The notes under the pieces: model-generated
Told to the model about the DNA's origin: nothing
Database searches by the model: none
What the model saw: only the letters and a program-made list of their open reading frames with translations
NCBI GenBank assembly: GCA_021234155.1
Contig: JAJEKV010000039.1
Location: 8,257,077 to 8,321,076 of the forward strand
Length of the DNA: 64,000 nucleotides
Source of the DNA: Isoetes taiwanensis
Taxonomy: Eukaryota; Streptophyta; Lycopodiopsida; Isoetales; Isoetaceae
Reading direction: 5' to 3'
Made by a program: the position numbers and the translations under genes
Shown here: positions 1 through 10,782 of the stretch, piece by piece
Layout: every line of letters begins with the position of its first letter
Numbering within the stretch: position 1 is the first letter of the stretch

Positions 1-241
1 GACACAGTTAGTCGTCGAAAATGGGCCCTGTTTCGCGTTAAAACTGGCGTTAAAATTAGGTCGTGCGTCAATGTTGGGGACCCTCCCCTATGGGTTAGAC
101 ATAAATAAGGTATGGGTTATTAGACATCGAGAGGACTTAGTCTATATATCAAAATACTGTTCCAATGGTTTTGAGGAGCGTAAACAATGAATTGAGTTGA
201 ATTGAATGGATTTTTATTCTGGCTAAAGCAACCTTGCAGCT
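1..241 (+). promoter_or_regulatory. P450 promoter and 5' leader with two tiny upstream ORFs
   Basis: A TATA-like box (CTATATAT, about 142-149) lies ~100 bp upstream of the chosen P450 start. Two very short upstream ORFs precede it: ATG AAT TGA at 187-195 and a six-codon ORF at 206-226. They could lower translation of the main frame. The segment GCAGCTATGGCGCC occurs at 237-250 and again at 283-296, so the start region carries a short duplication; the second ATG (288) is out of the P450 frame. Confidence 0.5.
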
Positions 242-1873
242 ATGGCGCCATGCTCATTCTTCTTTGTGGGCGACCAACTATGCAGCTATGGCGCCCTCGT
301 CGTTCTTATTCCCTCTCTTTTTCTTGCTATCTGGGCTTGGTTCTTCTTTTCTTCACTCACAAACAAGAGATTTCTTCCGCCTTCGCCTGCTGCATACCCT
401 ATTATCGGCCATTTGCATTTGCTTGGCATCCTTCCTCATCAGGATCTGTGCCAAATCTCAAAGAAATACGGCCCCCTTGTGCTTCTCAGATTTGGATCCC
501 ATCCCACTCTGGTTGCTTCATCCCCAGCCATGGCCATGGAGTTTCTGAAAATCCATGACCGCAATTTCGCCTCCAGACCCATTTCTTTGGCAGCCACAGT
601 CCTGCACTATAATCAGAGGAATATTGCCTTTGGAGAGTATGGGGAGCACTGGAAATTCATGAGGAAATTTCTGACCTTGGAGCTTCTTACATCTAAGAGA
701 TTGGAAGAAAGTCAACACATTAGAAGGGACGAAATTTTGTCCTTGATTCGGATCATCACAGATCAAAGCAAGCACGGCGAAGAAATTAACTTTTCTCAAC
801 TGATCAGAAGAACTTCTCTCAACGTTGTAGCAAGGATTATAATGGGGAAAAGGGCTATCCAAGGCGATCAGCTTAGTGCCCTGCTTGCTGAAAATTTTAA
901 ATTACTGGGAGAGGCCAGTATAGCAGATCTTATTCCTAGCCTATGGTGGCTAGATCTGCACGGATTTAAGAAAAGGTTGCAGAGCTTGCATGTTAAGTTG
1001 GATTTTTTTCTAGAAGAAATTATTGCGGAGCATAGATTGAGAAGAGAAAGAAATGAAGAACATGTTCCTGACTATGTAGATGCTTTGCTAGATACGTCCA
1101 TTGATGGAATGAAGCTGGAAGAGAATGATATCAAAGCCATGATTCAGGTATTCTAGCGATTTTGCTGCAACATGTTTGGCCTCTTTTTTCGATTTCGATT
1201 ATTTCTAACATGTTTGGCTCTTTTGAATGTTCTCTTAATTTATTCTAAAATTACTGTAAAATTATGTTCACACAGGATGTTCTTCTAGGAGGAACTGACA
1301 CGTCTAGAAATACAGTGGAATGGGCAATGTCAGAGCTTCTTAGAGCTCCATCTATTCTACAAAAAGCACAAGAGGAACTGGATCGAACACTGGGAAAACA
1401 TGGGGTGATTGAAGAATCATGTTTAGATAATCTGAAGTATCTGAAAGCAATTGTAAAGGAGACCTTGAGGCTGCATCCGCCAATACCACTATTAGTGCCA
1501 CATAAATCGATGGAGAATTGCAAAGTAGCAGGGTATGATATTCAAAAGGGAACAAGGTTGCTGGTGAATATATGGGCAATTGGGCGAGATCCGCAGGTGT
1601 GGGAGAGGCCATTAGAGTTCGATCCAGACAGGTTTATGAATAGCAGAATAGACATAAAGGGCCAGAATTTTGAACTGATTCCGTTTGGATCAGGCAGAAG
1701 AATATGCCCAGGTTTGGCGATGGGTATGAGGGTAGTAGAAAACAATCTTGCTCATCTTTTGTACTCGTTTGAATGAAGAAGAAGATGAAGTGGATATGGA
1801 AGAGGGTTGCGGAATTACCACGGGCAGGGCAAAGCCTCTTCTTGCATTAGCTACTCCTAGGGCTCCTTGCTAA
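242..1873 (+). CDS. Cytochrome P450, A-type (CYP71 clan), C-terminus out of frame
   Basis: Haem-thiolate monooxygenase, probably anchored in the ER by its hydrophobic N-terminus and acting in specialised metabolism. Exon 1 is 242-1147 (302 codons) and exon 2 starts at 1276. Visible family features are the proline-rich hinge PPSPAAYPIIGHL (residues ~46-58), helix-C WKFMR, the I-helix oxygen-binding motif GGTDTS, the K-helix ETLR, the FDPDRF (PERF-like) motif and the haem loop FGSGRRICPG with its cysteine ligand. The intron sits just before the I-helix, the usual place in A-type P450s. The frame stops at 1774-1776, right after LLYSFE. One frame over, 1775-1873 encodes a normal P450 tail ending at TAA 1871-1873, so a 2-nt loss (or equivalent) separates them. 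With the tail the protein would be ~500 residues, the usual family length. Either a recent pseudogene or a consensus error. Subfamily and substrate are not assignable. Confidence 0.9.
1148..1275 (+). other. Intron of the P450 gene
   Basis: 128-bp phase-0 intron. It starts GTATTC after codon 302 and ends CACACAG before GAT GTT CTT. GT-AG borders and the continuity of the I-helix across the junction support it. Confidence 0.88.
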
Positions 1874-1903
1874 TCTCTAAGTGCTTTCATCTCCGGCTTC
1901 ACC

Positions 1904-1929
1904 CACCTACCTACCTACCTACCTACCTA
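1904..1929 (+). repeat. (ACCT)n microsatellite in P450 3' region
   Basis: About six tandem CTAC/ACCT tetranucleotides, 30-55 bp after the out-of-frame stop codon of the P450. Probably in the 3' UTR. Confidence 0.85.
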
Positions 1930-1954
1930 TCTAGTCTTATATATAGTTGACCAA

Positions 1955-2008
1955 TGTGTATTGTAATAGACATACGATAAATATACAATAAATACGTGCC
2001 TCTATAAG
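1955..2008 (+). repeat. Left copy of direct repeat flanking the inverted-repeat element
   Basis: Begins TGTGTATTGTAATAGACATA and ends near CGTGCCTCTATAA. It matches 3544-3586 in direct orientation, apart from an ~11-bp extra piece (an ATAAATATACA-like repeat) in this copy. It lies ~18 bp outside the left arm. Confidence 0.8.
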
Positions 2009-2025
2009 TAAACGTGTATCTTACT

Positions 2026-3544
2026 ACTAGTAAACGTGTGCCCGGCGTTGCCGGGCTAATGTCCTACATATGTGCTTTTCCTTGGCTTTTTAACACCCTA
2101 GTAAATATGTGCCTCAAACATTTATATGTGAAATTTTGACGTTATTTGCTTTTGTAAAAAAAATTATTATTGAAATAGTATAGTCTTTGCGTTCATGGAT
2201 TTCAATAGAGAAAACAATGCTTTATAAGGAATGCAGGATACAGTTTAATCTATCATTGAAGGCAAAAAATCTGGAAAAGACAAAATCCAAAATTGATGTT
2301 GAAAATGTCACTCTTAGAAGTAGTTAAGTACATTAATAAGAAATGAGTACAAAAATATATAAAACACGAAATCTTGTCTTGGCTCATTGATGTTTTAATT
2401 CACGATGGAACTCTAAATATACATCTCCACATGAAGCACATCACCAAGGGCCTAATGTTGTACTTCGTTTGATGCTCCCGTGATATATTCACTTCTCCGA
2501 CAGATAACATCTTAGCCGGGGTAAAAGTGAAATGTACAGGCGAGTCATTGATTCGAACAGCCCACGATGTCTCACGACTATCAAGCACATGAGACAACTC
2601 ATCCCGAAGGTAGGCTCGTATAACGGAATCAGATACCGCATCGGGAAGAAATGATTTGTAGACCCTAAAAAGTGCTCCATTATATATTCCAATGCAAGTG
2701 AGTTCTTTTGCTACCAAAACACTAATTCGCCCATACACGGTGTCGTATCTCATCTGATAAAAAAAAGATAAGCAATCGAAGGTTAGTCAAAGCACTACAT
2801 TACCCAATAAATAGATACATGTACTCTAGTGTCCACCTACCTCTCTCACGGCACATCCGCGTAAACAACGTTCCCTCGGATAAACTTGAGCAAACAGGAA
2901 GTCATCAATTAGTTGGATAAAGCGCTCCAACTTGACAACCTCGTCAGTGCTAAATATTTCTTACAATATCCTTACACGTGTATCCTTACAATATCTTCTA
3001 CTTTCTTGCACCCTTTTATTTTTATCTTACTTACTTACATCTTCATTCATGTAGATGGTGCGTATTTTGGTCCCGTGGTATGTCTTCGGTCATCATGTCG
3101 CCAAATGCCTAAACGGTGACAGGAGCTACCACATCTCCCGTGTTGTATATTTAGAGTTCCATCGTGAACTAAAACATCAATGAGCCAAGACAAGATTTTG
3201 TGTTTTATATATTTTTGTACTTATTTCTTATTGATGTACTTAACTACTTCTAAGAGTGACATTTTCAACATTAATTTTGGATTTGTCTTTTCCAGATTTT
3301 TTGCCTTCAATGGTAGATTAAACTGTATCCTGCATTCCTTATAAAGCATTGTTTTCTCTATTGAAATCCATGAACGCAAATACTATACTATTTCAATAAT
3401 AATTTTTTTTACAAAAGCAAATAACGTCAAAATTTCACATATAGATGTTTGAGGCACATATTTACTAGGGTGTTAAAGGCCAAGCCAAGGAAAAGCACAT
3501 ATCTAGGACATTAGCCCGGCAACGCCGGGCACACGTTTACTAGT
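2026..3544. mobile_element. Long inverted-repeat element with captured gene fragment
   Basis: Two ~400-bp arms, 2026-2422 and 3144-3544, are inverted copies of each other with few differences. Both ends read ACTAGTAAACGTGTG followed by the palindrome GCCCGGCGTTGCCGGGC (2040-2056; mirrored near 3514-3530). The ~720-bp centre is unique. Long terminal inverted repeats with a captured exon-intron fragment suit a Mutator-like (Pack-MULE) or foldback element; the subterminal GC palindrome also recalls Helitron2-type ends. No transposase is present, so it would be non-autonomous. No simple target duplication touches the ends; instead a ~45-bp direct repeat flanks the element (see separate entries). 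Confidence 0.75.
2400..3143 (-). pseudogene. Three-exon gene fragment inside the inverted-repeat element
   Basis: On the minus strand three coding-like blocks are joined by good splice signals. The upstream block (3143 to 3039) ends at donor GTAAGTAAG. The middle block 2949-2841 follows acceptor ATATTTAG and ends at donor GTAGGT. The last block 2753-2400 follows acceptor TTTTTTATCAG and runs 117 codons to a stop inside the left arm. The second intron is 87 nt and phase 0. The middle block reads DEVVKLERFIQLIDDFLFAQ; the last includes SFLPDAVSDSVIRAYLRDEL. I do not recognise the family. The upstream block has in-frame stops in the phase needed, so this is a broken fragment. Its end lies in the inverted repeat, so the arm supplies the C-terminus. 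Confidence 0.5.
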
Positions 3545-3586
3545 GTGTATTGTAATAGACATACAATAAATACGCGCCTCTACAAG
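3544..3586 (+). repeat. Right copy of direct repeat flanking the inverted-repeat element
   Basis: TGTGTATTGTAATAGACATA... to CGCGCCTCTACAA, directly abutting the right arm. Partner of 1955-2008. The pair could be part of the element, an old tandem repeat targeted by it, or the product of a rearrangement. Confidence 0.8.
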
Positions 3587-4535
3587 GGCTAATGGGGTTT
3601 GTAACGTATTTGATTTGTAATTTGTCACACGTGATATAAAACATTGTATTTTGTAGCGTGTGACACACCTTGTATACTTGTAACGTGTTACTAAAATTTG
3701 TATAAACCTGTTCGTAATGTGTGGCAAGCGTTAGAATCTGTAACGGTTACAAGTCCCATTTCTAACGTGTGACAAATATTACTATTTTGCAACATGTTAC
3801 AAATATTTTTAGTAAACATAGGGTAGATTCACCTATACATGGGGGTAGGGGGATATGGCATTGCGTTCAAGGGGTCGCCAAAACCCCCCCATGTATACAA
3901 TTTTCTAGAGGGAAAACCCCCCTCCCATACAACCTTACATAATCGTCTGGATTATACCCCTAAAGTGTATTTGCACATGTCTTATGCTCGTAATATACGT
4001 ACCCCTCCCATACACATACAAACTAGAAACTCGAAGGTAGTGATCATTATTTATCGTGTCTGTTTTTGTTAATGTAAATCCAAGATTTAATGTGGCCCCG
4101 ATAAAAAACTGTAGGTTTAGAACTCTAGATTTCTAATGGTTTGCTGGCGTATCCGTATCTCAAAGCATATGAAACTGACGCTGGCATGTTGTTTTTGAGA
4201 AGTAATACGGATCTTAGATGTTCACTGGCTATGCAATCCACAAGACCAACATCTATTAAGGAAGCCAGGTTGAAGAGAATAAAAAAACATGGGATCTCAA
4301 TAGATGCATCACTGAGAGGCTTGCCCCTATATAATTCTATTTTGCACTAATTACAAGTGTTGTGCAAGATCCTTTCTGCTTTATGCAGGATGCATTTTGT
4401 GGTTACGAAGGTCGTGCTCCGGATATGATAGCGCGTGCGCCCTGGGCATGTGGTGAGCAGCCAAGGCCTTTCTAAACCCGTTCCTTGCAGGTGTTGGCAT
4501 CGCCATGAAGCGTATGGGCAAGTGTTCTTTCATAT
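3587..4535. other. Intergenic stretch with recurring GTAACGTGTTAC-like motifs
   Basis: From 3600 to 3810 a degenerate motif (GTAACGTGTTAC, CGTGTGACA, CGTGATAT, GTAACGGTTAC) recurs every 20-40 bp. The rest is AT-rich. A 69-codon frame at 4141-4350 has no recognisable feature. I see no supported gene here. Confidence 0.5.
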
Positions 4536-5090
4536 TTGCTCTGCTCGGTGGCTCTTGAAGCAGGTAAGCGTCGTTCCCCGTGCCTTGTTTTTGTGCTTGT
4601 TTTTTATTATGTCTTTAAAAAAGGCAGCAAGAAAGTGGAGGGGCCCATCCCGGCTGTTGGTGCGATTCCTCCTGCCATGTCTGCTAGTGCACAGATGCAT
4701 CCTATCCGGCCTGCTGCTGCCATGCCTGGCACATCCAGCCCTGGACAGACCCAAGAGCCTCCTGCCATGCCCAACTCATCCATGAGTTCGGGGGCAGTGT
4801 CTGTCACATTAGGCCTCTCAGGCCAGGATGTGCCCCTCAGTTTCTATGAAGCTCTATCATCCTTTTATGACAGAAGATGCATAGCAGGTGTCGTTGCCTT
4901 AGAGAGGGGCTCCTCTGTAGATCACTTGCATGTTCAGAGTGTTTTGAGAGCATGCTTTAGATCTCCTAAGGCTATTAATGAAGCTATCAAGGGAGACTTC
5001 AACTGGCCATGCAAGCCAGCAGGTGTGGTTCTGGAGAAAAAAGAAGGGGGGCTATGGCATAAAAAAATGTGGCGCGCCTCTTCCGGATAG
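4536..5090 (+). pseudogene. Possible HUH-endonuclease (Replitron-like) fragment
   Basis: A 184-codon frame. Residues ~35-90 are rich in Pro, Ala, Ser and Met (low-complexity linker). From ~residue 103 the sequence looks globular: FYEALSSFYDRRCIAGVVAL, then ERGSSVDHLHVQSVLRACF, then SPKAINEAIKGDFNW and PAGVVLEKKE. The DHLHVQ segment has the His-hydrophobic-His-hydrophobic-Gln pattern of HUH single-strand endonucleases, and the spacing 'ALERG..-HLH-Q' is like the N-terminal nuclease of Replitron transposons known from green plants and algae. The catalytic Tyr part is not visible and the frame ends soon after. The assignment rests on motif memory only. It could instead be an unrelated gene fragment. 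Confidence 0.35.
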
Positions 5091-6127
5091 CATACGCCTC
5101 CCCCTCAGCTTCTGGCTCCGGATATGGTTATGCAATGCTATGGCTTAACAGCTACAACGCTCGCCATGCATCATGCTTTTTTTCGGCCATGGAGCTTTGG
5201 AGCCATGGAGCTTTGGAATGGTTCCTTTCTTTGCATTTCTTAGCTTCTTGCTTAATTTCTTCGTGCAATCTTTTGCCTGCCATAACCCATTTTGCTATTT
5301 GCATTTTCTCCAGAGATGCCGCCGGATTTGAGCGTTTGTTTTTCCAGATCCAAGTGCGGATTCTTAAAGCAGGTTTAGATTTCTGAGCTAAATAGGCAGA
5401 CGTGCATGAGAGCAGGGGGCCCTTCAGTCCGATTGAGTATGTGGTTAGTGTTTTATAACTCTGTAGCAAAGAGATAAAAAAATTTACTGCAGGCTGCATA
5501 AGACATGTAGAAGAAGTAGGGTATTGTAGACTGCGTAGGCCCTTAGAGTAATTAGGTTATTGGGTTATGAAGGAACCGTTTTGAGAAATCTTAAAACAAA
5601 GAAGCACATCCGACAAAAACCGGTGCAGGAGATGAGAAAACGTGATATAAGAAAGACATGGCCGTTTTCTAGCGTTTTGTTGGATCAGTATCTTGGGCAA
5701 GGAAGCAGGTTTTTGAAGTGCAGATTGAAACGCAGCGGAGAAAGCCATTGAAGCCTCTGGCTCTGAAACCTTTTGGCATTTTGTGAACCCCAAGCTTGAA
5801 TTCAGAATTTGATTTCGCCTTAGCCCTAGCCCCCTGCCGTTTACCAACTCTGTTAAAATCTATGAGCCTATTTGCCAATTCTATTAAAAACCCTGAGTAA
5901 ACAATCAATGGCATCAGTACAACTCAAATTTGGTTTAACTGGGAAAGAAAAACCCGGCGAAGACCTGCCACAATTGGCATCGGATTGAGCAGAAAAGCAA
6001 AAGGCCATAAATTTCAATCTGTCACAGAATTCTTAGCTCCAAGCTTAATAAAAGGTGCCATTGAGGCAGCGACCGATCGAAAGGCTCTTCTGCCGGCTGT
6101 TTTTTCTGCTTCAATCTGGTTCAATTT
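5091..6127. other. Non-coding stretch left of element E1
   Basis: No supported gene. A minus-strand frame from ATG ~5753 has no recognisable domain. With 48006-49264 and 60302 onward this is probably the continuous DNA that existed before E1 and E2 inserted. Confidence 0.5.
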
Positions 6128-6132
6128 CTATC

Positions 6133-6715
6133 TGTTAGTCCTGTGCCTCCTGGTACAGGACTATTCATGCATACGACAGACCAGGTCAAGGCCAAGGATC
6201 CACAATCAGGCGCGGGTCAGCCGTCAAAGGCTCAGCAGAAGACCAAGCAGACCACGCAGACAAAGACCACGCCTGGCGTCAACAACAAGCGGCTTCGGAC
6301 AAGTGGCGGCCCATCACGCTTGGCGTCGGCGTGGCGTGATTTCAGGCTTTTCAAGAGGCACCGCTAGCATTCCTGCAAATCAGACCTCCTTCCAGGAGTC
6401 GGCACCGAAATCAGTCAGAGTGTCCATATTGGGCCAAAGGCCATTGTACTATATATATGAGTAGAGCTAGCACATGAGTTTTTAGATGAGTTTTGAGTCT
6501 TGTCTCATTTCAGTTTTCTCTCGATTGCGAGAGCTCATGTATCTTCGTTGACATCAAGGAAGCTTATTATTGTGATCTCATTGTTCTCTTTTGTTTTCTT
6601 TTCCCTTCCCTTTGTTTTTCTTGCAAATCCCGCGTGACATAGCTCCCGGATTCTCCTGTTGGATCAAGGATCCTCCACAGGGCTGTCTTGGGGAGTTCAA
6701 ACCGGACCCCAAACA
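6133..6715 (+). repeat. E1 5' LTR
   Basis: 583 bp, TGTTAGTCC...CCCCAAACA (TG...CA). A TATA box (ACTATATATATGA) is at ~6448-6460. It aligns with 47426-48000, differing mainly by short indels, including ~25 bp absent from the 3' copy near AAATCAGTCAGAGTGTC. The 5-bp duplication CTATC precedes it; CTATC also follows it by chance at the start of the internal region. Confidence 0.92.
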
Positions 6716-6846
6716 CTATCGGGCTGCGGGTCGATCTTTCTTTTCTTTCCATCATGTACGCTTTCGAGGTTTCACTCTGAAGAACTTCTTTGCCAAACGG
6801 CGGCTTCGCTGGAAGCGCCATCAACGGCGTGAGGCTATTCGGGGAT
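6716..6846 (+). other. E1 leader and presumed primer-binding site
   Basis: Untranslated leader between the LTR and the gag start. The first ~25 bp align with the start of E2's internal region (GCGCCGCCATTGCTGG), which resembles a TGGCGCC-type primer site with a lost base. No clean tRNA complement is visible in E1. Confidence 0.4.
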
Positions 6847-8222
6847 ATGTATGATTTTGCTTATGACATTGAGGGAGGTCATTATCGCTCCCGCTCGGTC
6901 GGCACCTCCTACCCCTCGTGCTCATTCTCGACCAGGGTCTCCCCCAGTTAGGTCGCCATTGCTCACAACCCATGAGTCTCTCATAACATACCCTGTTCAG
7001 CCCACGCCTCATTATTTTCGGACTCGGCCGGCACCTACATAAATATTCCTTGAGGTCACACCCCTCGGCCGTCCCAACCATCTTCTCCTCCTCTTTGGAA
7101 TGGGCTACCATCATGTCACCTTTGGCCCTTCCTATGTTCATGGCATTCCAACTTCTCCATCTTTTCCCGCGCTCTTCTGTTTTATCAAACCACGGATCTC
7201 AAGCCTAATGAGGGGCGGCTCTCAAGGCCCTTCCCCACCGGATGCTACTTTTATGGACCACGGTTTTTCAGTCCCACCCCTTGCACTTTCGGTCTGAGGC
7301 GGTACCACCTCTATATGTACGCATATCCTCAATCAAATCCACTGTCTATGCTCAAGTTCGCCTTCATCTCCTACTCATAATTTGAAGGCTGACTTATCCC
7401 ACTTTTGGCAACACCAAAGGCAAACCCTCGGATCGAGTGCCGGCACACATGGAGGAATTTGAAGCCTTGGCCATTACGAGCGGTCATGCGCGGCCACAAC
7501 TCAAATTTCATATCTTTTCGACCACGCTCAGAGGCGCCCCTCATCAGTGGTTAATGGCCAACAAAAGTCACTGGAAACAGAGTTGGCAAGAAATGAAAAC
7601 CGCCTTTCTGTCTCATTATGGCACCACGGACGATGATCAGTTACTCCTTAAGCAACTCAATGACCTTCAACAAGAGCCCGCGAGTCCGCGGGGGATTTTG
7701 CGGACCGTCTTCACATTCGTCGGCAAACTCCGGGGTACCCCGCGAAAGCCGGATCCTGCGTCTGGTTTTGCGGGGCCTTCCTCACGCCATTCGACTCATG
7801 ACAGAATACCTGCGTCCCAAGTCTCTGGAGCAGGCCATTAAACTGGTCAATCACTCGGTCAATGTTTCTTCTAGGGGTGTTGCTCTGCAGGAACTCCCGT
7901 TCATGCCCCCCGTCATGGTTCCTCAGAACTCTGTTCAACCTCAGCCAGCAAATCCACAACGCGCTCACATCTGGTGTAAGGTCATCTGCAACGCCTCCAA
8001 TGGATCTCCTCATTGTAAAAGATGTAATATATGCAATCATGCCACGAAAGAATGCACGCGATCTCATCCTACACCTTTTCGTAATAAAATGGTCTTTCAA
8101 ATCCAGACCACCCCTCAACAACAGCCGTCATATCACAGCAATATCCAACTCAACAACAGCCGCAGTATCAACAACCGCAGCAATCTCAGCAGCCACGTGG
8201 ACAAGGCAATCGTCCTCCCTTT
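6847..8222 (+). pseudogene. E1 gag, 5' part (interrupted)
   Basis: Nucleocapsid/capsid precursor of E1. The ATG at 6847 (MYDFAYDIEGGH) is chosen because E2 has the same start (MYGSAYDIEGGH at 49982). The capsid-like core is clear at 7437-7700 (HMEEFEALAITSGHA, TTLRGAPHQWLM, AFLSHYGTTDDDQ). After a frame change, the C-terminal capsid segment (RPKSLEQAIKLVNH) follows at ~7810, then a CCHC zinc knuckle CKRCNICNHATKEC at 8014-8055 and a Gln/Asn-rich linker. At least two frameshifts break it. At 8222 the minus-strand chromovirus cuts the linker between zinc knuckles; gag resumes at ~41027. Confidence 0.85.
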
Positions 8223-9853
8223 TGTGACGCTCCACGCTAAGCGTCGGGCCGGCCGTACTTTCGGCAGGAAATCCCCATCCGCTCAACAACCGCATGGGCC
8301 TTCGTCTACCCGCACTCGAGGTGACTCTTAGTGCGGAAGGGGAACTGAAGGTGTCTTTGGCGCCCTTCCCCTATGGGCTCCTATAGAGGTGAGGCGATAA
8401 CACGTCGAACTAGCATCAACATATACAAATACTACCTCGAAGGGTAGTGCATCACTCATAAACCAAGGCAAAGATGATAATCACGAACCATAAAACATGA
8501 GAGCTCCTACCCGGCTCGGACTTCGTGGGAGGATGACCGGCCGGCTAGGCCTCAAGATAGAAGCAGACCAGGAGTCATGGCAATGGCGAGGGGCTGGCAT
8601 AGAACAATGGCTAGGGTTGACCACTCCATCCGCCCCTCACATTGCATACTTTGCAAATGGGCTAGATCAGGCTACGATGGGACTCTAGCCTTGGGATCAC
8701 ATAATCCCATGGCATCACCCATCGGGACTACTCCGGGTTGCATCTCCCCGGTCCGATGAGGCGGGGAAGGGTTGCACCTCCCTTCCCGGGATCTAGAGGT
8801 GTCGTGGGCGGCTAGAGAATCGTGGCGACACACGATTCGTGCCGGCCCGAACCCCCAAAGCGAGAGCCAAGCCAACACTTGCGGCTCTCGGGAGAGGCGT
8901 GGCAACACCATTGCCCCGGGAGGTGTTGGACCCATGCTCGGCCCCCGCAGTGACCGACCATAAGCCTAGCCCACTATGGGATCCCCCGGCCCCCCTTTCG
9001 GCGGGGATCCTCCCTCCACTTTCCCTCTAGCCCGTTATATGGTGCTGAGTCATATCATAGCCTCAATATAGGGTGGGCTCCTATGCCTGAGGTCAGCAAC
9101 TAATAGGAACTAAGGGATCTACTCTAGGAGCATACTACATATGGCTCTAGGTCTCTACCCCCCTTCCCAATACAAGAGGAGCAAACAAGATCAACCAACA
9201 TCCATACTCATCACATCATGAGAATAATCATAAGAAGAACATCTTAACCTAATCATACAAATCTAACTAATAGTTAGGGTTCCTTGATTAGGGTTCAAGA
9301 TGTTGAATATGGGTTCTAGGATGGCTCTACTCTAGATACAAAATACTAGCATATCTGGAATGCTAATTTCCAGATGAGCTATCACAACCACTATCCTACA
9401 TACCTGCTCCTGAAGCTCTCCCTCCAGATCCGTGTGCCTCCATGGTCTCCGACTCACGAGATGCCGCTCCTACTCCAAGAACGAGTCTACCTGCGGGGCT
9501 CTTTGCACTAGTCTATGCCACAGCAAACGATGTTCGAAATGGGGTTTCGAACGAGTAGGTGAGTCTCTGGGTGCTAGGGCTGGAAAGAGGTCTAGGGTTA
9601 GGGTTTATGCCTATATAAGTTAGGTCCACCTAGGATGCCCGCGTGGCACCAATCCGGGTGAGTCCGTGTGGCGGTGCCCCAATAGGTTAAGGCCCGTGGA
9701 TAATGGCTTAACCTATGGTTGGCTAAGTTATGAGAATAACTTAGCCATGCCCCTAGTGCCACAATCTATGGTATACAAGGCTATGAAGATAGACTTGTAT
9801 GGTGGCGGATCGATCCAGGGAATATACGTATTTATGGTATATTCCTGGACCGA
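8223..9853 (-). repeat. Chromovirus 3' LTR
   Basis: ~1.63 kb copy of 39352-40986. On the plus strand it begins TGTGACGCTCC and ends TCCTGGACCGA. Against the right copy it differs mostly by 1-3-nt indels in C/G-rich trinucleotides. It has lost both G-boxes present in the right LTR. Confidence 0.92.
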
Positions 9854-10782
9854 ATCACATTCTCCCCCCAGGACAATCTTTGTCCCTCGACATTGCGCTA
9901 AGGTGACGAACCTACCTTATGCTGCACAAGCAACAACATGTCATAACCTTTAGTTTAGTTTAGCAATCAAGTTTTATTAGTTCAAGTCAAAATTTAGGCT
10001 ATATTTGTACTTATACAAAATTATATAGCCTTAACAAGGTTATTTCTTCACGATAATTCAAAACATTATTGTAAGAGTTATTAGGGGTTCATAATCTAAA
10101 TTATGGCTCCCCTATCTTCTCGTAATCGCTCCTCGTTGAAGTCCACCTTCTACTTGCACGCAAAAGGAGCACATCGCGTTAGTTTAGTTAATAATTTGTG
10201 GTTTTAGGGGACCACCCCCTTACCTCCTTGGCCGAACTCTCGACTCAAGGTTGTCCTACTACCTTGCCCAAGATCATGGCCCTTTCGGTTTGAGCTTAAG
10301 GATCATTTAAGATGCTCCCATCGCCGCCCATGATCGAGTGCTACCTTGTACTTTCGGTTACCGGTGCGAAGTACCCCTAGTGCATCATGCCCCCGGGTTT
10401 TGAAGCTAGGGAGCGTCACGATCCCATCATCGCGCATGATCACTTTAACCTTCACCATGACCCTCCTACGGCCAGGTGTGCGTACCCCGCATCGTGGCAT
10501 AGAGATCATCCGATCGATGTCCCATCATCGCCCACCATGCCTCATTCCTCACTCACATGACCCTAATGGTCATGCGCACCTCTTAGTGCGTGTGGCCTAG
10601 AAAGAATGCCCTAAAGGTGTATCCCATCGCCGCCCCACGATCCAAAGGTTACGGCACATGCACCCTAGTAACTAGAATGCATGCGCCGGGCTTAAAACTA
10701 ACTAACAACATACTAGCTAACCACACGGCAAGTCGGGTCGACCAAGTCGGAGGCGACTTCGCCCATCAAACTCCTTCATAAA
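9854..10782 (-). other. Chromovirus polypurine tract and 3' untranslated region
   Basis: Minus-strand CCTGGGGGGAGA (9861-9872) adjoins the 3' LTR and is the expected plus-strand priming tract. The remaining ~900 bp up to the chromodomain stop holds no recognisable coding sequence. Confidence 0.75.

Noticed and set aside
5557-5914. Minus-strand gene starting MAFSAAFQSALQKPASLPK
   Set aside because: Looks a little like an organelle-targeting N-terminus, but there is no continuing exon, domain or clear splice site.
6716-6720. LTR 6133-6715 as a solo LTR flanked by CTATC on both sides
   Set aside because: CTATC after it is the start of the internal region (homologous to E2's), and the true partner CTATC follows the 3' LTR at 48001-48005.
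8672-8963. Several overlapping frames within the chromovirus LTR
   Set aside because: They lie inside an LTR, on both strands, with low-complexity translations, and are not shared in frame with the other LTR.
8223-9853. Reading the chromovirus as a plus-strand element
   Set aside because: The LTR looks TG...CA in both directions, but the Met primer site, polypurine tract and all pol domains are on the minus strand.
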